Part shown: piece after piece, positions 10,105 to 21,567 of the stretch
How positions within the stretch are numbered: the stretch's first letter is position 1
How the letters are laid out: each line of letters opens with the position of its first letter
Source: Mauremys mutica
Taxonomy: Eukaryota; Chordata; Testudines; Geoemydidae
DNA: 64,000 nucleotides
Assembly: GCF_020497125.1 (NCBI RefSeq)
Contig: NC_059072.1
Coordinates: 302,826,781 to 302,890,780 of the forward strand
Direction: 5' to 3'
Notes under the pieces: generated by a model
What the model saw: only the letters and a program-made list of their open reading frames with translations
Databases searched by the model: none
What the model was told of the DNA's origin: nothing
Position numbers and translations under genes: made by a program

Positions 10105-13100
10105 ATGACATCAACTTGGCAACCAAACATTGCTCAGCGATCTCCTGGTCATCAGAGCAGCAACTCAACAAATCCTAAAGTTCCTCCTCAGGGCCATACA
10201 ACATTCCAAATAGGCCCTGGAATAAGAATCCTGCAACTTTATGTTGAAGGACTCTCATTAGCAAAATGTGAGTACCTTGGATACTTGTGGAAGACTTACA
10301 ACACTGATATCCTCTTGTTGCAAGAGACCCTATGGATATAATCTAACGACTAGCCCTTTTCATCCTAAATATGGCTTGGCAATATACATTAAGGACACCA
10401 TCACAGATTTTAATGTTATTCCATCAACCAAAGAGGAGACCACATTTACCACAACTATCAAAGTAGAGGAGCTCCACATTAACAATGTCTATAAAGACCC
10501 TAGCACATGATGGCCAAAACCAGCGCTAACCAGCACTCCTATTCCATGCATCTATGCAGGTGATTTTGATATTCACCACACTATGTGGGGCTATAAAACA
10601 AATGAAATCAATGGTGAAAATCTCATGGACTGGATATCTGCACAAGACTTACAACTAGTCTATGAACTAAAACAACAATTAACATTCCATTCAAGCCGCT
10701 GGCAACGTGGGGACAATCCAGACCTAACATTCATGTCTAAAGATCAAAGTGGTAACACTCTCATCGTAACACGTGAAGTACTATCAGCATTTCCAAATAG
10801 CCAACACAAGCCTATAATGATATACATAGGCATTGAAATTCCTGTGTTTTTTCAAAAATAGGTACTGCGATGGAATTTTGCTAAAGCTGATTGGTATGCC
10901 TACAAAGAGACACTTGAGAAAACTGTTGCAAGGATTCCAGCAAGACTGGAATGCTATCAACGGTTTGCAGGGCTCCTGAAAGTAGCAGGAAAGAACATTC
11001 CCCGAGGCTTCCAGAAAAAGCACACTTCCTGCTGGATGAAAGAGAAGCATCAGGTGCTCTAGCAATACTATCAAACCAGGAACTCTCATATCACAAAAGC
11101 CCCGCTACACTCCCTTGACACAGCAAGACACCAGCACTGGCTTGATTGTGCGCAAAACCTTGATTTTACATGTTCAAGTCGTCATGCCTGGACACTACTA
11201 TGGCGTTTTGTGGCCACTAATCCCACAGAGTACTGGCCACCATAAATTCAGCTAAACTCAATAGCTTCCAAACTGGTGGAGAACACAAAAGGACCATCTG
11301 ATAAATACACAAGAAGAGAAGTGTATCAACAACTTTACCGAACACTTGCCTCAGTGCCCTGAGGAGAACCTTCCACTGTCAGCATTAAGGAAGTAAAAGA
11401 AGGACTTACCGTAATGGACAAAGGGAAGGCTGCAGGCCCTGATAGTATTCTGCCAGAATTCCTCCACCATCTCGGCCCCAAAGGACTCCAGTGGCTAGCA
11501 ACATTGTACTCCACTACCTTAAGGACAGTATGGATCCCCGAAATATGGTGTGATGCTATAGTAATTGCCATTCCAAAGCCTGGAAAGCCCCATGATGAAG
11601 CAGGAAGCTATGAGCCAATTTCTCTATTATGTATGACCTATAAACTTCTTGAATGTATCATCCTCAAAAGAATACACCCTTTTCTGAGCCAATTATCCCT
11701 GTTGAACAAGCTGGCTTCTGGCCAAAACGTAGTTGTTGTGACCAAGCTCTGGCACTCACAACTCACATTGACACTGGGTATCAAAAAAACCTAAATACTA
11801 GTTAACTTGTCATCTGCATATGACACTGTATGGAGTAAGGGCCTGATGCTAGAATTATACCTTGCTACCAAACACTTCGCCTGCTGTCAGGGCGGATTGC
11901 TTCCTCAAAAAGCATTTTATCAAATTTAAATCTGATTTAAATAAAAAAAATCCAGTTTAAATAAAAAAAATCCGATTTTTAAAATTTTTTTTAAATCATT
12001 GATTTTTAGCCAACCTGCCTGCTGTGGACTATGCTGAGTAACAGATGCCTGCGGGTGTACCTGGGTATTAAGACCAGCTCACCCCACATCATAAACTACA
12101 GGCTACCACAAGGCTCTGTACTTGCTCCAACCCTTTTTAATATTTACAGAAGCGACACACCTCCAACTAAATCACAAAAATTTGGATATGCAGATGATCT
12201 TGCCATGACAATCCAAGCATCAAACCTCCATGACACTGAGAAAGCATTAACTGAGGACCTCCAAAATATGGAACAATATTTCCAGAAATGGAGGCTCAAA
12301 CGAAACCCTGGAAAAACAATAGTAAGCACATTTCATCTAGATAATAAGAGTGCCAAAACCACATTGAAAGTAGCTTTCTGTGGTAAAAATGTGCAACACA
12401 ATTACACTCCAACATATCTCGGAGTGAAACTTGACCGCACCAGCTCCTTCCATGATCATCTTGAGAAGGTAGCTGCAAAGATTAAAAACAAGACCCAATA
12501 TAATCCAGAAATTAGCAGGTACAACCTGGGTGCATCAGTGTTGCGAACATCTGCAATAGCACTTGCATATTCAGTAGCTGAATATTGTGCATCAGTATGC
12601 AGGCACATGTGACTTGTGAATACCCAGATAAATACAGTGATGTGGTGCATCACAGGAACCTTTAAGTCAACTCCAACACACTGGCTACCTATCCAACATT
12701 GCTCTCCCACTGATATGCCGAATCGCTACAACATTCAGCGAAGTTCAGTGAACCTGTGAAAACAGATGTCTTCCTATTCACCAAGACCTTGACAACGCCC
12801 CCTCGCAACGTCTTATGTCTTACAAGCCTTTCTGGGAACATTTGTTTAGCTTCATGCAATCAGGTTATGATCAGAAGGAGGCTTGGAAAGCAGATTGGGC
12901 TAAATAAGACTTAAAAAATAAGCACCTTGTGCCAGATCCCACACAGAAGGTTCCTGGGTTTGACCTTCCATGGTCATCTTGGTCAACTCTGAACTGAATT
13001 TGAACTAACCATGTAGATGTGGACAACTAGTACACAAATGGAAAATCAAGGACTCCCTGGTGTGTGAGTGGTTCCCCATGACAGACCATCGCACATATCA

Positions 13101-13202
13101 CTACCTACTTCCCAATTTATAAATATGAAGGAGGCATTACTGTAATAAATTCTGCTACTCCTGATGTAGCCATTTGGCTCGGTCAACCTCAGGTGAAATT
13201 GT
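10105..13202 (+). pseudogene. Endonuclease/reverse transcriptase ORF of the LINE, broken
   Basis: The encoded protein would nick target DNA and reverse transcribe the element's RNA at the nick. Seen in order: endonuclease start (IRILQLYVEGLS, then DILLLQETL, about 10222-10335); endonuclease core (YAGDFDIHH near 10555, NPDLTFMS near 10717, SQHKPIMIYI near 10800); linker with LDTARHQHWLDCAQNLDFT (about 11115-11170); reverse transcriptase fingers (DKGKAAGPDSILPEFL near 11418, AIPKPGK near 11570); palm (LSSAYDTVW near 11812, PQGSVLAPTLFN near 12109, GYADDLAMT near 12185); thumb text AEYCASV near 12578. It ends IWLGQPQVKL then a stop at about 13202. At least several frameshifts and stops break it, so it is dead. 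The spacing of motifs is typical of APE-type LINEs. Confidence 0.75.
11888..12017. mobile_element. 130-bp hAT MITE inserted in the reverse transcriptase
   Basis: Begins CAGGGCGGATTG and ends AGCCAACCTG, flanked by a perfect 8-bp duplication CCTGCTGT (11880-11887 and 12018-12025), the hAT hallmark. The interior is AT-rich with repeated TTTAAATC/GATTTAAA motifs. It lies between the LSSAYDTVW and PQGSVLAP motifs of the host LINE. Its ends resemble those of the larger hAT whose right end is at 20072. Confidence 0.9.
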
Positions 13203-13252
13203 AGTTGCTGCTCTACACCCGCCATACGAAAGAAGAGATTAAATTAAATTTA

Positions 13253-14185
13253 GAAAGTCTAAGACTTACAGTGTGTGTGTGTGGTGGGGGGGAGATGAAG
13301 TCCAATCATTTCTCAATTTAAATTGTACCATAGTCAAGGTACAAATATTCATTTTCATTTTTTGTGTAACGATTGAGAAATTTCATACTGTTAATATTTA
13401 ATAACAGCAATGGAAAAATAATTTCACAAATCTAGTGACATGCACACCTTCAGTTCAGGTTACTTTCTGATCATAGTCCACTTTTGTAATTCCTGTGATG
13501 CTATAAACCAGTTCTTGCCAAGTCTGTTGGCATCAGCTGAGCACTGACAAATTCATAGCTGGAAACCAGACCAGCTCATCTATATAATATTGTTCAAGAT
13601 AAGCATTAGACTTGTAGGGATGTGTTTAGTCTCTATAAAATGTTTGCAAGTTGCTGCATGCAGCAGTCTTTTCTTGTAATGTCTATATTCCATGCGGCAA
13701 GGTAAAATATAAGTTCATTTTATAATTGTAAAAATGCCAGCTCTGAACTTGTGAATTTAGATGGGAAGAGTGGCTCACCACACCTATCCAGGAGGGCTAT
13801 CAAAATTAAATGGGCCATTGTATGACAAAAGCTTTGATGGTTGCACCACCCATCTATGGAGAAGTATATGCAGAAGGCCTGATCCCATCGGTTGAAATGC
13901 TGGAAGAGGGAAATAAAGATAGTTGACATGAAAACTTTTCATCTGTTTGGACTCTTACAAGGGCTAGAGCTAAGAAGCAAAAAGCAGTGAGCCCCAGGGT
14001 CAACCTGGGTTAGGCCTAAAAGACATGCAGCGGACAGATTACTACATCCCTGTCATTTTTTGGAACCACTGACTGGATTCATTTGTGCATATTTTGCTTG
14101 CTTTAAGCTGTAAATAACTCCCATTTCTTTTTCCTAGTTATAAATAAATCCTTAATTAGTTTACTATCGGACTGTCTTGTACCAC
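13253..14185. other. No gene recognised
   Basis: Contains a short GT run at about 13270-13284. Otherwise unique-looking sequence with only short open frames. Confidence 0.45.
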
Positions 14186-14193
14186 ATTGTCTT

Positions 14194-14316
14194 TAGGGTT
14201 GCCAATTTTGGTTGGACGTATTCCTGGAGGTTTCATCACATGATGAAATCTTTAATTAAAGATTAATCTTTAATTCCTGGAGACTCCAGGACAATCCTGG
14301 AGGGTTGATAACCCTC
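14194..14316. mobile_element. Short palindromic hAT-like MITE
   Basis: Ends TAGGGTTGCCAATTTTGG and the degraded inverse GGGTTGATAACCCTC; a core palindrome (TCTTTAATTAAAGA) sits in the middle. Flanks ATTGTCTT (14186-14193) and ATTGCCTT (14317-14324) match at 7 of 8 bases, suggesting an 8-bp duplication. A second copy of the same family is at 58761-58863. Confidence 0.75.
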
Positions 14317-14324
14317 ATTGCCTT

Positions 14325-16174
14325 TGGAGTGAGATCTAAGGTACAAATTGATCTGGGGTAAGTGACTGGTCTCTTGGGACTGGGAGTAACCTGAATATCT
14401 TGTGATTTTTGGTGGAAGTGACTATTTATCACTAAGTGTAGCTTGCTGTGGTGGTAAGACAGACTGGAGAGCCCAACGGTACTATCCATGGTATGACTAT
14501 TCACGTTTGTTAGTGGGTTGGTGAAATCTAATTACAGAACATACCATCAGTTTGGGGTGTCTGCCCTGCTTCTGACAGTCTGCCCTGAGGTAGGCACTCA
14601 TGGTCATGAATCGCTCCAAACAGCATGACAATTCCATCAAGTTTTTAGCAGGAAACATCAGGGCAGCTACTAACACTATACATGGCTGGAAAGACCAGAC
14701 TGCAAGCTCTCAGGTGATGCACAGCATTAGTCCTGCCTAAAATGAAACTGGCATTGAAGGGTCAGGGAGGAGGGAAAAGACAGGGAAGAAGGCAAGATGG
14801 TATCAAAATGGTGCCATTACACACCAGGCTCATCATGGTGAGACACGGATGCTATACACTGTTGGAGAATTAGGATTACTGGCTTCCCACTGATGGGAAA
14901 CATTTATCTCTAGGCATAGTTGTTCACAAGACAACAAACCTTAAAATGGTAACAGGCTCCCTGTTCCAGCAGCGCTGTTTTGGCTCTGACTCTGGTGTAA
15001 TTTTCAGTCCCTGGGATGTTACAGTTAGTTATAAACTTAGGAACGTAGGCTGTTGTAGGCCATGCCTTTGGTTTTATTACTTCTGTATGCATTACTTCCT
15101 CCAATTAAAGTGTTACAATAACTTTAGACACTTGCTGTGCGTCATGTTTATACTTTCCCAACCAGATCACTTGAGGAGAGGTTGCTGTACTCTAAGTGCA
15201 ACAAACTGTGCTAAGTACAAAAAGAGCCTTCTTGCATATCACTCCATATGCTTGGAATGTCTCCCCCCTCCTCCTCCACACACACTAGTGTACATAAAGT
15301 ACCTTCCCTCTTCCTCAAATACTGAGAAGCCATCTGTGCTGCAAAGCATTCCATATGTATCGGCAACTGGTCCAGTGATGTGCTGCCAATGTTTCAGCAA
15401 AGGGCTCCCACAAAAATGTTCCCCTTAGCCTATAATAAACCCCATGTCCTAAGGGAGTGTGCTCACAGACTGGGGAAACTATTCATTTGTTTTTTCCATT
15501 TCAACAAAATGTTTCCCCGGAACCACGGAAGGAGGCAGCAGTGTTCGGCAAACGAACTTGTAGTACATGCCCTTTCCTGAAAAATCTATTGACAGTACAG
15601 AACAATGCTCACTGTGCACGCTGCAGAATAGAGGAAAACAATAGAGGGTTGGTACGAGCACCTTTTAGAGGGGCCGGGGGGAGTCTCTCTTGGAAATTTT
15701 TAGGCGCCTCAGGCATGAGAATTATAAGGAGAGAGTGAGTGAATTATAAGGAGAAAAATATCCCTCCCCTCAACACTGAACTAGTCACCGGCCAAGATTT
15801 GCAAAAACGACCAGTGGTTTCAGATGCCTCCATTTCTGGGTGCCCAACTTGAGACTAAATAGCAGATTTTCCAGAGCAAAAGCAGATAAATCCAAAACGG
15901 AAAAAAACTTGGTTGTTGTTTTAGTCCCATAAGGATCATAAAATTAACCTCAAAAGATTTCTATCAAATTAAATGATTGTTTTCATCTATACTATGAAAG
16001 TTACCATAACTACACAGAAGGGAGCAATTTAAATAGTATTTTTAGACATTTCTTACCTTAACTGCAAGTAGAAACACAAAAGGTCCGGTCTCTCTCCTTG
16101 CAATGCAACTAGTACTGGCCCATCTGTTCCACAGAGACTTTTCTTATAGGAAAACTTTAGTAATCTACCTTTAT
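14325..16174. other. No gene recognised
   Basis: Open frames at 14946-15428 and nearby overlap on both strands and match no family known to me. Around 15810-15860 a short piece (GGTGCCCAACTTGAGAC) looks like a common reptile interspersed repeat, too short to classify. Confidence 0.35.
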
Positions 16175-16328
16175 GGCCCCAATTCAGCAAAGCACTGAAG
16201 CACATTCTTGAGTTCATCCCAATACAGCAAAGCTTCAGCATATGCTAATGTTTAGGCACATATTTAAGTGCTCTATTGAATAGGCAGGGACTTAAGCATA
16301 TGTTTAAATGCTTTGCTGAATCAGGGCC
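16175..16328. mobile_element. Palindromic MITE with TAT duplication
   Basis: Ends GGCCCCAATTCAGCAAAGCA and GCTTTGCTGAATCAGGGCC; internal text is a diffuse palindrome of AGCAC/ATGCTTAAG-type motifs. TAT flanks both sides (16172-16174, 16329-16331). No ORF. The 3-bp duplication places it with Harbinger-like elements. Confidence 0.75.
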
Positions 16329-16797
16329 TATATTTCCTATGATTGTTTAACAAAGTAGTTCAGAGGGCTTTGTGCAGAGTATTTACTACAGTCTCTTTCT
16401 TCATAGTGAGATAATGGAATGTGCAGCATTCCAACCCCCCCACCAACAAGACAGTGCTAAGAGTGCTTAAGGCTGAATCCTGAAAGGTGCCTAAAGGGTT
16501 CAGTGCTCAAATCCCAATGCAAGCAGGAACTATTGAAAACCCCATCCCATTCCTGTCCTTCCACGTAAGGAAAATATTGCGACAAAATGAAATAATTAAC
16601 ACTTGCTCCAGGGATGGACATAAACTGACTATACGATCCAACCACCTTAAGCACTTTACCAGAGATTGAGCTGGGTGGTGCTCAATATGCAAGGTGGCCT
16701 CTTTCCTTTGGGATTTGCCATGGTGATGATTAGCTGCTCCTAGAAGCCCCAAAGAGACTAAGTACATAACATAGGCAAAAAGTGGTAGAAAGTAAGT

Positions 16798-16950
16798 AGT
16801 AGTATTCCCATTTTACAGACAGTGAACTGAGGCAAAGAGAGATTTAAGTGACTTGCTCAGGACCACAAAAGAGACTTGTAGCAGACACAGGAATGGAACC
16901 CAGTTCTCTTGAGTCCCAGTGCAGTGCCTTAACCACAGGGCCATCCTTCT
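16798..16950 (-). repeat. MIR/CORE-type SINE remnant
   Basis: The plus strand is the reverse of the MIR core: CCCATTTTACAGACAGTGAA, CTGAGGCAAAGAGAG, then AAGTGACTTGCTCAGG, ending with GGAATGGAACCCAG and TTAACCACAG, the remains of the Pol III head. No clear target duplication. Confidence 0.75.
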
Positions 16951-17049
16951 CCCTATTTACATCATAAATATGCAAAAACATAACACAGATAAGCATTTTG
17001 CAAACATTTGTGAATTAACCCTCACAACACAAGAATCATCACCATACTA

Positions 17050-17190
17050 AACACATTATCATCCCTATTTAACACCTGGGGAAACTGAGGATCAAAGAGG
17101 TTGTGACTTGTCCAAAATCACACAAGAAGTTGGCAGAGCTGGCAACAGAATCCAAGCCCTATTACCTCCTAGTCTTGTGCCTCATCCTCC
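17050..17190 (-). repeat. MIR/CORE-type SINE remnant, second copy
   Basis: Same family and orientation as the copy 100 bp to the left: GGGGAAACTGAGGATCAAAG, TTGTGACTTGTCC, CACACAAGAAGTTGGCAGAG and a decayed head. It is diverged from its neighbour, so two separate old insertions are more likely than a recent tandem duplication. Confidence 0.65.
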
Positions 17191-17941
17191 AGAGTATCCT
17201 TAAACACCAAAGTTAATTGCTTTCTCACTTTTTCTCCCCTAGCATGCCAACAACTTATTTTGCCAGGAGACTCCCAATTTCAGCCAGACTATCCAGCGCT
17301 CCTGATCTCTTCAAGGAAACTAATTCCCACCCCCGGCTGCAACACTCCCAAAGCTATTACATGGATGGGCGGCTGATTCATTTTTGTGCTATATTCAAGT
17401 TCCTTTGTAATACATGCATCTGCCACACTGTGAAGAATATGGGAGCAAGAATGGAGGAGTCAGGTGACTCCACACATTAAAAGTCAGCCCACCTGCCTGC
17501 CCACAGCTTCTGGTAAGAAAAGATCCTCCCCTCACTACTGCACTAATGAATTAGCCCTCAGTGCAGATGAAACTGCAAGACAATAACACTGCTTAGGAAA
17601 TTTGAGAGTGGGGTGTCTTACTGCACTCTCTGACATGGTTTTGAAACATCTGGTTTCTGCATCTTCAGCCTTAGCAAAACAGTTTAAATCACACAAAAGT
17701 AGATTTCACAAAATCACTAGATTCCTCTTTGCTCCACCCAGCACAGGTTGACTGAAATCTCATAGGTTATTCTCACTATACTTTGAGCCAAGCTTTTCTC
17801 CATCCCCTGCACTCCACCTCTCTCCTAATTCACAGAGAGGTGGATCTAAAATTAAAATTGAAATTAATAAATGTTAAGGCCTAAACTTATTATAGTCTAT
17901 TAAAATCATTTAAATTAAAGCAAGTCAAAGCACTGAGCTGA

Positions 17942-18193
17942 TGGAAGTCAGTAGCTAAGCACCTGGAACCAGAGTTTATTGAAACACTAACCCGTCTTAT
18001 TACAACAGTAGCCTCTTCTACAGCTGCAGAGAAAATATTTTCTTCATTTCAGTTTATTCAACTAGTTCAGCTCAATGATTTGCTCAGTCATATTAAAAAA
18101 ACTATAGAGAAGTGGACAAAAGCAAAAAAACCCTTGTTTTCCTCTTGCAACCTATGGATAAAAGCTAGGTGTGCGAGAATGAGAATCTACTAG
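17942..18193 (+). pseudogene. hAT transposase C-terminal domain fragment
   Basis: An open frame without a usable ATG, from the codon after a TGA at 17939 to TAG at 18191-18193. It reads HLEPEFIETLTRLITTVA, then SSTAAEKIFSSFQFIQ, then LLSHIKKTIEKWTKAKKP. The SSTAAEKIFSSF block is the hallmark of the hAT dimerisation domain (usually SSASVERIFS). This is a different hAT lineage from the ZBED-like one at 1-1529, as shown by the differing residues around the block. Upstream catalytic parts are missing. Because it lacks a start codon it is easily overlooked in ORF scans. Confidence 0.7.
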
Positions 18194-18246
18194 TTCTAAA
18201 ATCTTGAAGAACCAGAAATAATCAGTTCGATTCACTAACTATAGAT

Positions 18247-18567
18247 CAGGGGTCGGCAACCTCTGGCACGTGGCTGTCGAGGGTAAGCACCCTAGCGGGC
18301 TGGGCCAGTTTGTTTACCTGCCACATCGGCAGGTTCAGCCGATCGCAGCTCCCACTGGCCGCGGTTCGCCTTCCCAGGCCAATGGGGGCTGTGGGAAGCT
18401 GCGGCCAGCACATTCCTTGCCCTCGCCCAGGCCATTGGCCTGGGACGACGAACTGCCAGTGGGAGCCGTGATTGGCCAAACCTGCCAATGCGGCAGGTAA
18501 ACAAACTGGCCTGGCCTGCACGGGTGCTTACCCTGGTGAGCCGCGTGCCGGAGGTTGCCGACCCCTG
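18247..18567. mobile_element. GC-rich 0.32-kb hAT MITE, perfect 8-bp duplication
   Basis: Inverted ends CAGGGGTCGGCAACCTC and GAGGTTGCCGACCCCTG enclose a GC-rich palindromic interior (GTTTGTTTACCTGCC against GGCAGGTAAACAAAC). The flanks CTATAGAT at 18239-18246 and 18568-18575 are identical. Open frames inside on both strands are composition artefacts of the palindrome. Sister copies: 38382 and 39430. Confidence 0.95.
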
Positions 18568-18762
18568 CTATAGATAATACTTCCTTTGTTTATGTAAGTA
18601 ATTAGATTTAAGTGGAAAACATGTTTTGAATTTTTTTATAAACTCTTTTCCCTTACATTTCCAGCACATTTAAGGTAGTTTTATTTACGAAAATAAACAA
18701 ACAGAAAATGCTGGTTTTGTGTATTTTTAATTCAATTTGAATTTTTATCCAACCAGAGCTTG

Positions 18763-19711
18763 TGTCATAAATAAACAGATCAGGGTTAAGGTCTCTTTTC
18801 CCTGGAAAGGGTTAACATGTAGTACCTGGTGACCACCTGACCAGAGGACCAATCAGAGATAAGATTTTTTCAAATCTCTGTGGAGGGAAGCCTTTGTCTG
18901 TGTGAGAACTGTTTTTGGATCTAACAGAGGACAGTCATGTCTCCAAGTTCTCCTGGAGTAGTTTCTACTAATTAATAGTGAGTATTAATTAGAAAGGCGA
19001 ATTAGTCTTATGATTTGATTTCTATATTTGCAATTGTGTGTTTGCTAAAGGAAATGCTTTATTCCTGTTTGCTGATATTGCTTTTACTGAGAAAAGGGGG
19101 AGAGGGGATTCTCTCCAGAGATTGATAAGGTTATACCCTATGAGTGTCCAGCTTGGGCTCATAGAGATTCTGTATTTTCTTTTTATTCTTTAATAAATTC
19201 TTTTCGATTAAGGACTTGTTGGTCTTTCCTTGGGTGGATTCTCAGAGAAAGAGAAGGGGGAGGTATCCCTCTGTAGTTAGATCCCGGTATCTCTCCTAGG
19301 AAAAGGGAGGGGGGAGGAAGCAGGGGAAATGGTTTGTTTCTCCTGGGTGTAAGAACTCCATGGATTTGGGGCTCTTGGAATCCCCTAGGATTTTGGGGAA
19401 GGACTGTGTCTCAATCCACATTTCTTGATTGAGTGGTGGCAGCGAGAAGGAACCCCACCCTAAGGGTTAGGGTGGTGGCAGAATACATGCGGGTCCCCAT
19501 CTTTGAACCCACAAGCTCAAAGTGGGGGTGAGATCCCATGACATGGTGGCAGCTTACTAGATCTAAACTAGGATTTTAGTTTAGAGGGAAACCAAGTCAG
19601 GTCCCCACATTGGAGCCGAACAGCTCCAAGTGGGGGTGAGACCTTTGACATGGTGGCATGCGGGTCCTCACTTTGAAACCGCCCAGTTTCAAGTGAGGGT
19701 AGACTCTGACA
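18763..19711 (+). mobile_element. Solo LTR of an endogenous retrovirus-like element
   Basis: Begins TGTCATAAATAAAC and ends ACTCTGACA (TG...CA), with a 5-bp duplication GCTTG at 18758-18762 and 19712-19716. An AATAAA at 19192-19197 is a suitable polyadenylation signal. No internal viral genes adjoin it, so it is the product of recombination between two LTRs. The last 250 bp contain three related modules (TGGTGGCA, then GGTCC..., a short inverted arm, then TGACA). Confidence 0.8.
19192..19197 (+). promoter_or_regulatory. LTR polyadenylation signal AATAAA
   Basis: Canonical hexamer inside the solo LTR, followed by a T/G-rich stretch (TTGTTGGTCTTTCCTTGGG) suited to transcript 3'-end formation and to marking the R region. 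Confidence 0.5.
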
Positions 19712-20072
19712 GCTTGACACATCACAAGTAAGGTATTAATCTTCATCTACTAAAGGAATGCATCATTCACCATTTTCTAGAATAGCAAATGTAAAAATTA
19801 AGAATCAGAATAAATATAAGTAAAGCGATACAAATGGTTAAATAAATAGATATAGTGTATCTTCCTGACTGGCGAAAAGCACCATCAAATTTAGTGTAAA
19901 GGCTACATTTAGCTACAAATCAACATGTTTTCATGTTTACCCACCAGTGAGAATCAGCTTTCAGGAAAATAACTAAAAAGTACAAATGCAAAACATAATT
20001 AAAATTGATTATTTAAATTGAGGTTTCCTGCTTGCTGATTTAAATCACTTTGACTTCAGTCAATCCATCCTG

Positions 20073-21152
20073 TGGTCCTTCTCTACAGTAGCCAGAGGCC
20101 CTTGGCAGAGACCAAACCTGCCAGCCTAGTAAAGAGGCTCTGCATGGGCCCCACGGACACGTCTCCCTGTCCAGACAATGCCTTTTATTGATTCAGCAGC
20201 CTTTTTGTCCCTGCAGTGAAGGCGGTCTCCAAATACACAGATACAAATATCTTGGTTTAATAGTGCTTGTAATGGTGTGTACCTTTAAGGTCACCAGAGA
20301 GCTGCAATCTGAGAACCTGATCACTGCAGGTAGGATCAGTATTGCAAGAATTTCTGCAGAGTGTTATCCCTGCCAATAAAATAGTGACGGACCTATTACG
20401 CGTGTGTATAGATTTCTTTTCCAAAGAACCATGCACTTCTGTGTACTAAAGCTGGACAACAGACAATGTGCTAATAAAGTACTAGTCTGTACAAGTCCAC
20501 CTCTGATATATAACTGAAGGGCCTATCCCCTTTTTACACTTTGGCAACATTTGTATATCTTATCATGTCAATAAAGCCTCTTTCAATCCAATATAAACTT
20601 TCTCTTGGTATTTTTCTTTAACCCATAACTTGCTGTTTAGTTTATTTCAAAGAATACTTTTTCAAAAACCCTATTCTCACACACACACACGCACGCACAT
20701 ACCCTTATAACTTCTTATTTTCTACCAACCTGTTTTTTATTAGTCAATTTTGTTGCAATCAAGAGCTAAGATTTCACATTAATTAGGTTAACTAAAAATA
20801 AGTATACATCTCTCTGTTATAACTAATAGGCATTTATTAAAGCAGGTCTCCAGTACTGTTAAAAAGACAAAAACACCTCTTCCCTGTTAAAAAAGCAATA
20901 AAGACTTTAAGGATAAAATTTAACAAAAAGGCGGAGAGGGAAATCTAGGGACATAAAATTCTGTTCTGGCATCGATTAGGCAGTTAGTTGACCACCAAAA
21001 TAACTACTATTAGAGTCAAGTAAATAGCATTAAATAAATGGTTGCAAGTATTCATTCCAATTTAAAAATGTATTTGCTGTGGTTGGGCCCAGCCCCCTTT
21101 TATGTTTGCTTCCCACAAATGCCTGTGCAAAACAAATTTGAAGCATGCATTC
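20073..21152. other. No gene recognised; (CA)n microsatellite at about 20676
   Basis: A (CA)n/(CGCA) run at about 20676-20702. Otherwise AT-rich sequence up to the Harbinger target duplication. Confidence 0.5.
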
Positions 21153-21567
21153 TATGGGCATGGCTACACTTGCAAATGTAGAGCGCTTTGAGTTAAACCA
21201 TCCTTCGGAGAGCACAGTAGGGAAAGTGCTGCAATCTGTCCACTGACAGCCGCAAGCACACTGGCGTGGCCACATTTGCAGCCCTTGCAGCAGCATTGGG
21301 AGCAGTGCATTGTGGGCAGCTATCCCACAGAGCACCTCTTCCCATTCTGGCACTGTGGCATGTGGGAAGGGGGCGGAGCATTCTGGGTCCTGTCCCAATG
21401 CCTCGTGATGCATCGGTTCACATCCCAGCAATCCCTGTGCTTCTGTCCACATTTGATGCCATCTTTCAAAGTATTTTGTACTGGGGGCTCTGTCTTCCTT
21501 TTCGGTCTGCGGGAATGTAGCCCAAACTGCTGAGGAATATGCTGAATATGTCACCAGCACGTCACAT

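Larger units (their letters stand above)
10035..13252 (+). mobile_element. Non-CR1 non-LTR retrotransposon, near full length, decayed
   Basis: A 3.2-kb plus-strand element, less a 130-bp insertion, whose conceptual protein gives, in order, an apurinic-type endonuclease, a linker, a reverse transcriptase and a C-terminal cysteine/histidine-type tail. A TAAAT-rich tail ends near 13252, and a similar ATTAAATTAA stretch lies at its left edge near 10033-10046, which may be the target duplication. Its reverse transcriptase text differs clearly from the CR1 copies in this window. Clade not settled: a jockey/I-like group is my best guess. Confidence 0.75.
17850..20072 (+). mobile_element. hAT transposon with degenerate transposase, twice interrupted
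   Basis: The right end is CAATCCATCCTG at 20072, preceded by TGATTTAAATCACTTTGAC, matching in type the small hAT MITE at 11888. A transposase C-terminal domain is readable at 17942-18193. Between lie a 321-bp MITE (18247-18567) and a 949-bp solo LTR (18763-19711). With these removed about 950 bp of host element remains. The left end is uncertain: no CAGGG terminus is seen near 17850, and the element may be truncated there. Confidence 0.65.

Noticed and set aside
14946..15428. Plus-strand frame of 160 codons
   Set aside because: Contains a proline run and cysteines but no recognisable domain; overlapping frames and no gene context. Could not be supported as a host exon.
18246..18521. Overlapping frames on both strands in GC-rich blocks here and at 38305-38730 and 39378-39791
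   Set aside because: The sequences are hAT MITEs with 8-bp duplications; the frames are artefacts of a GC-rich palindrome.
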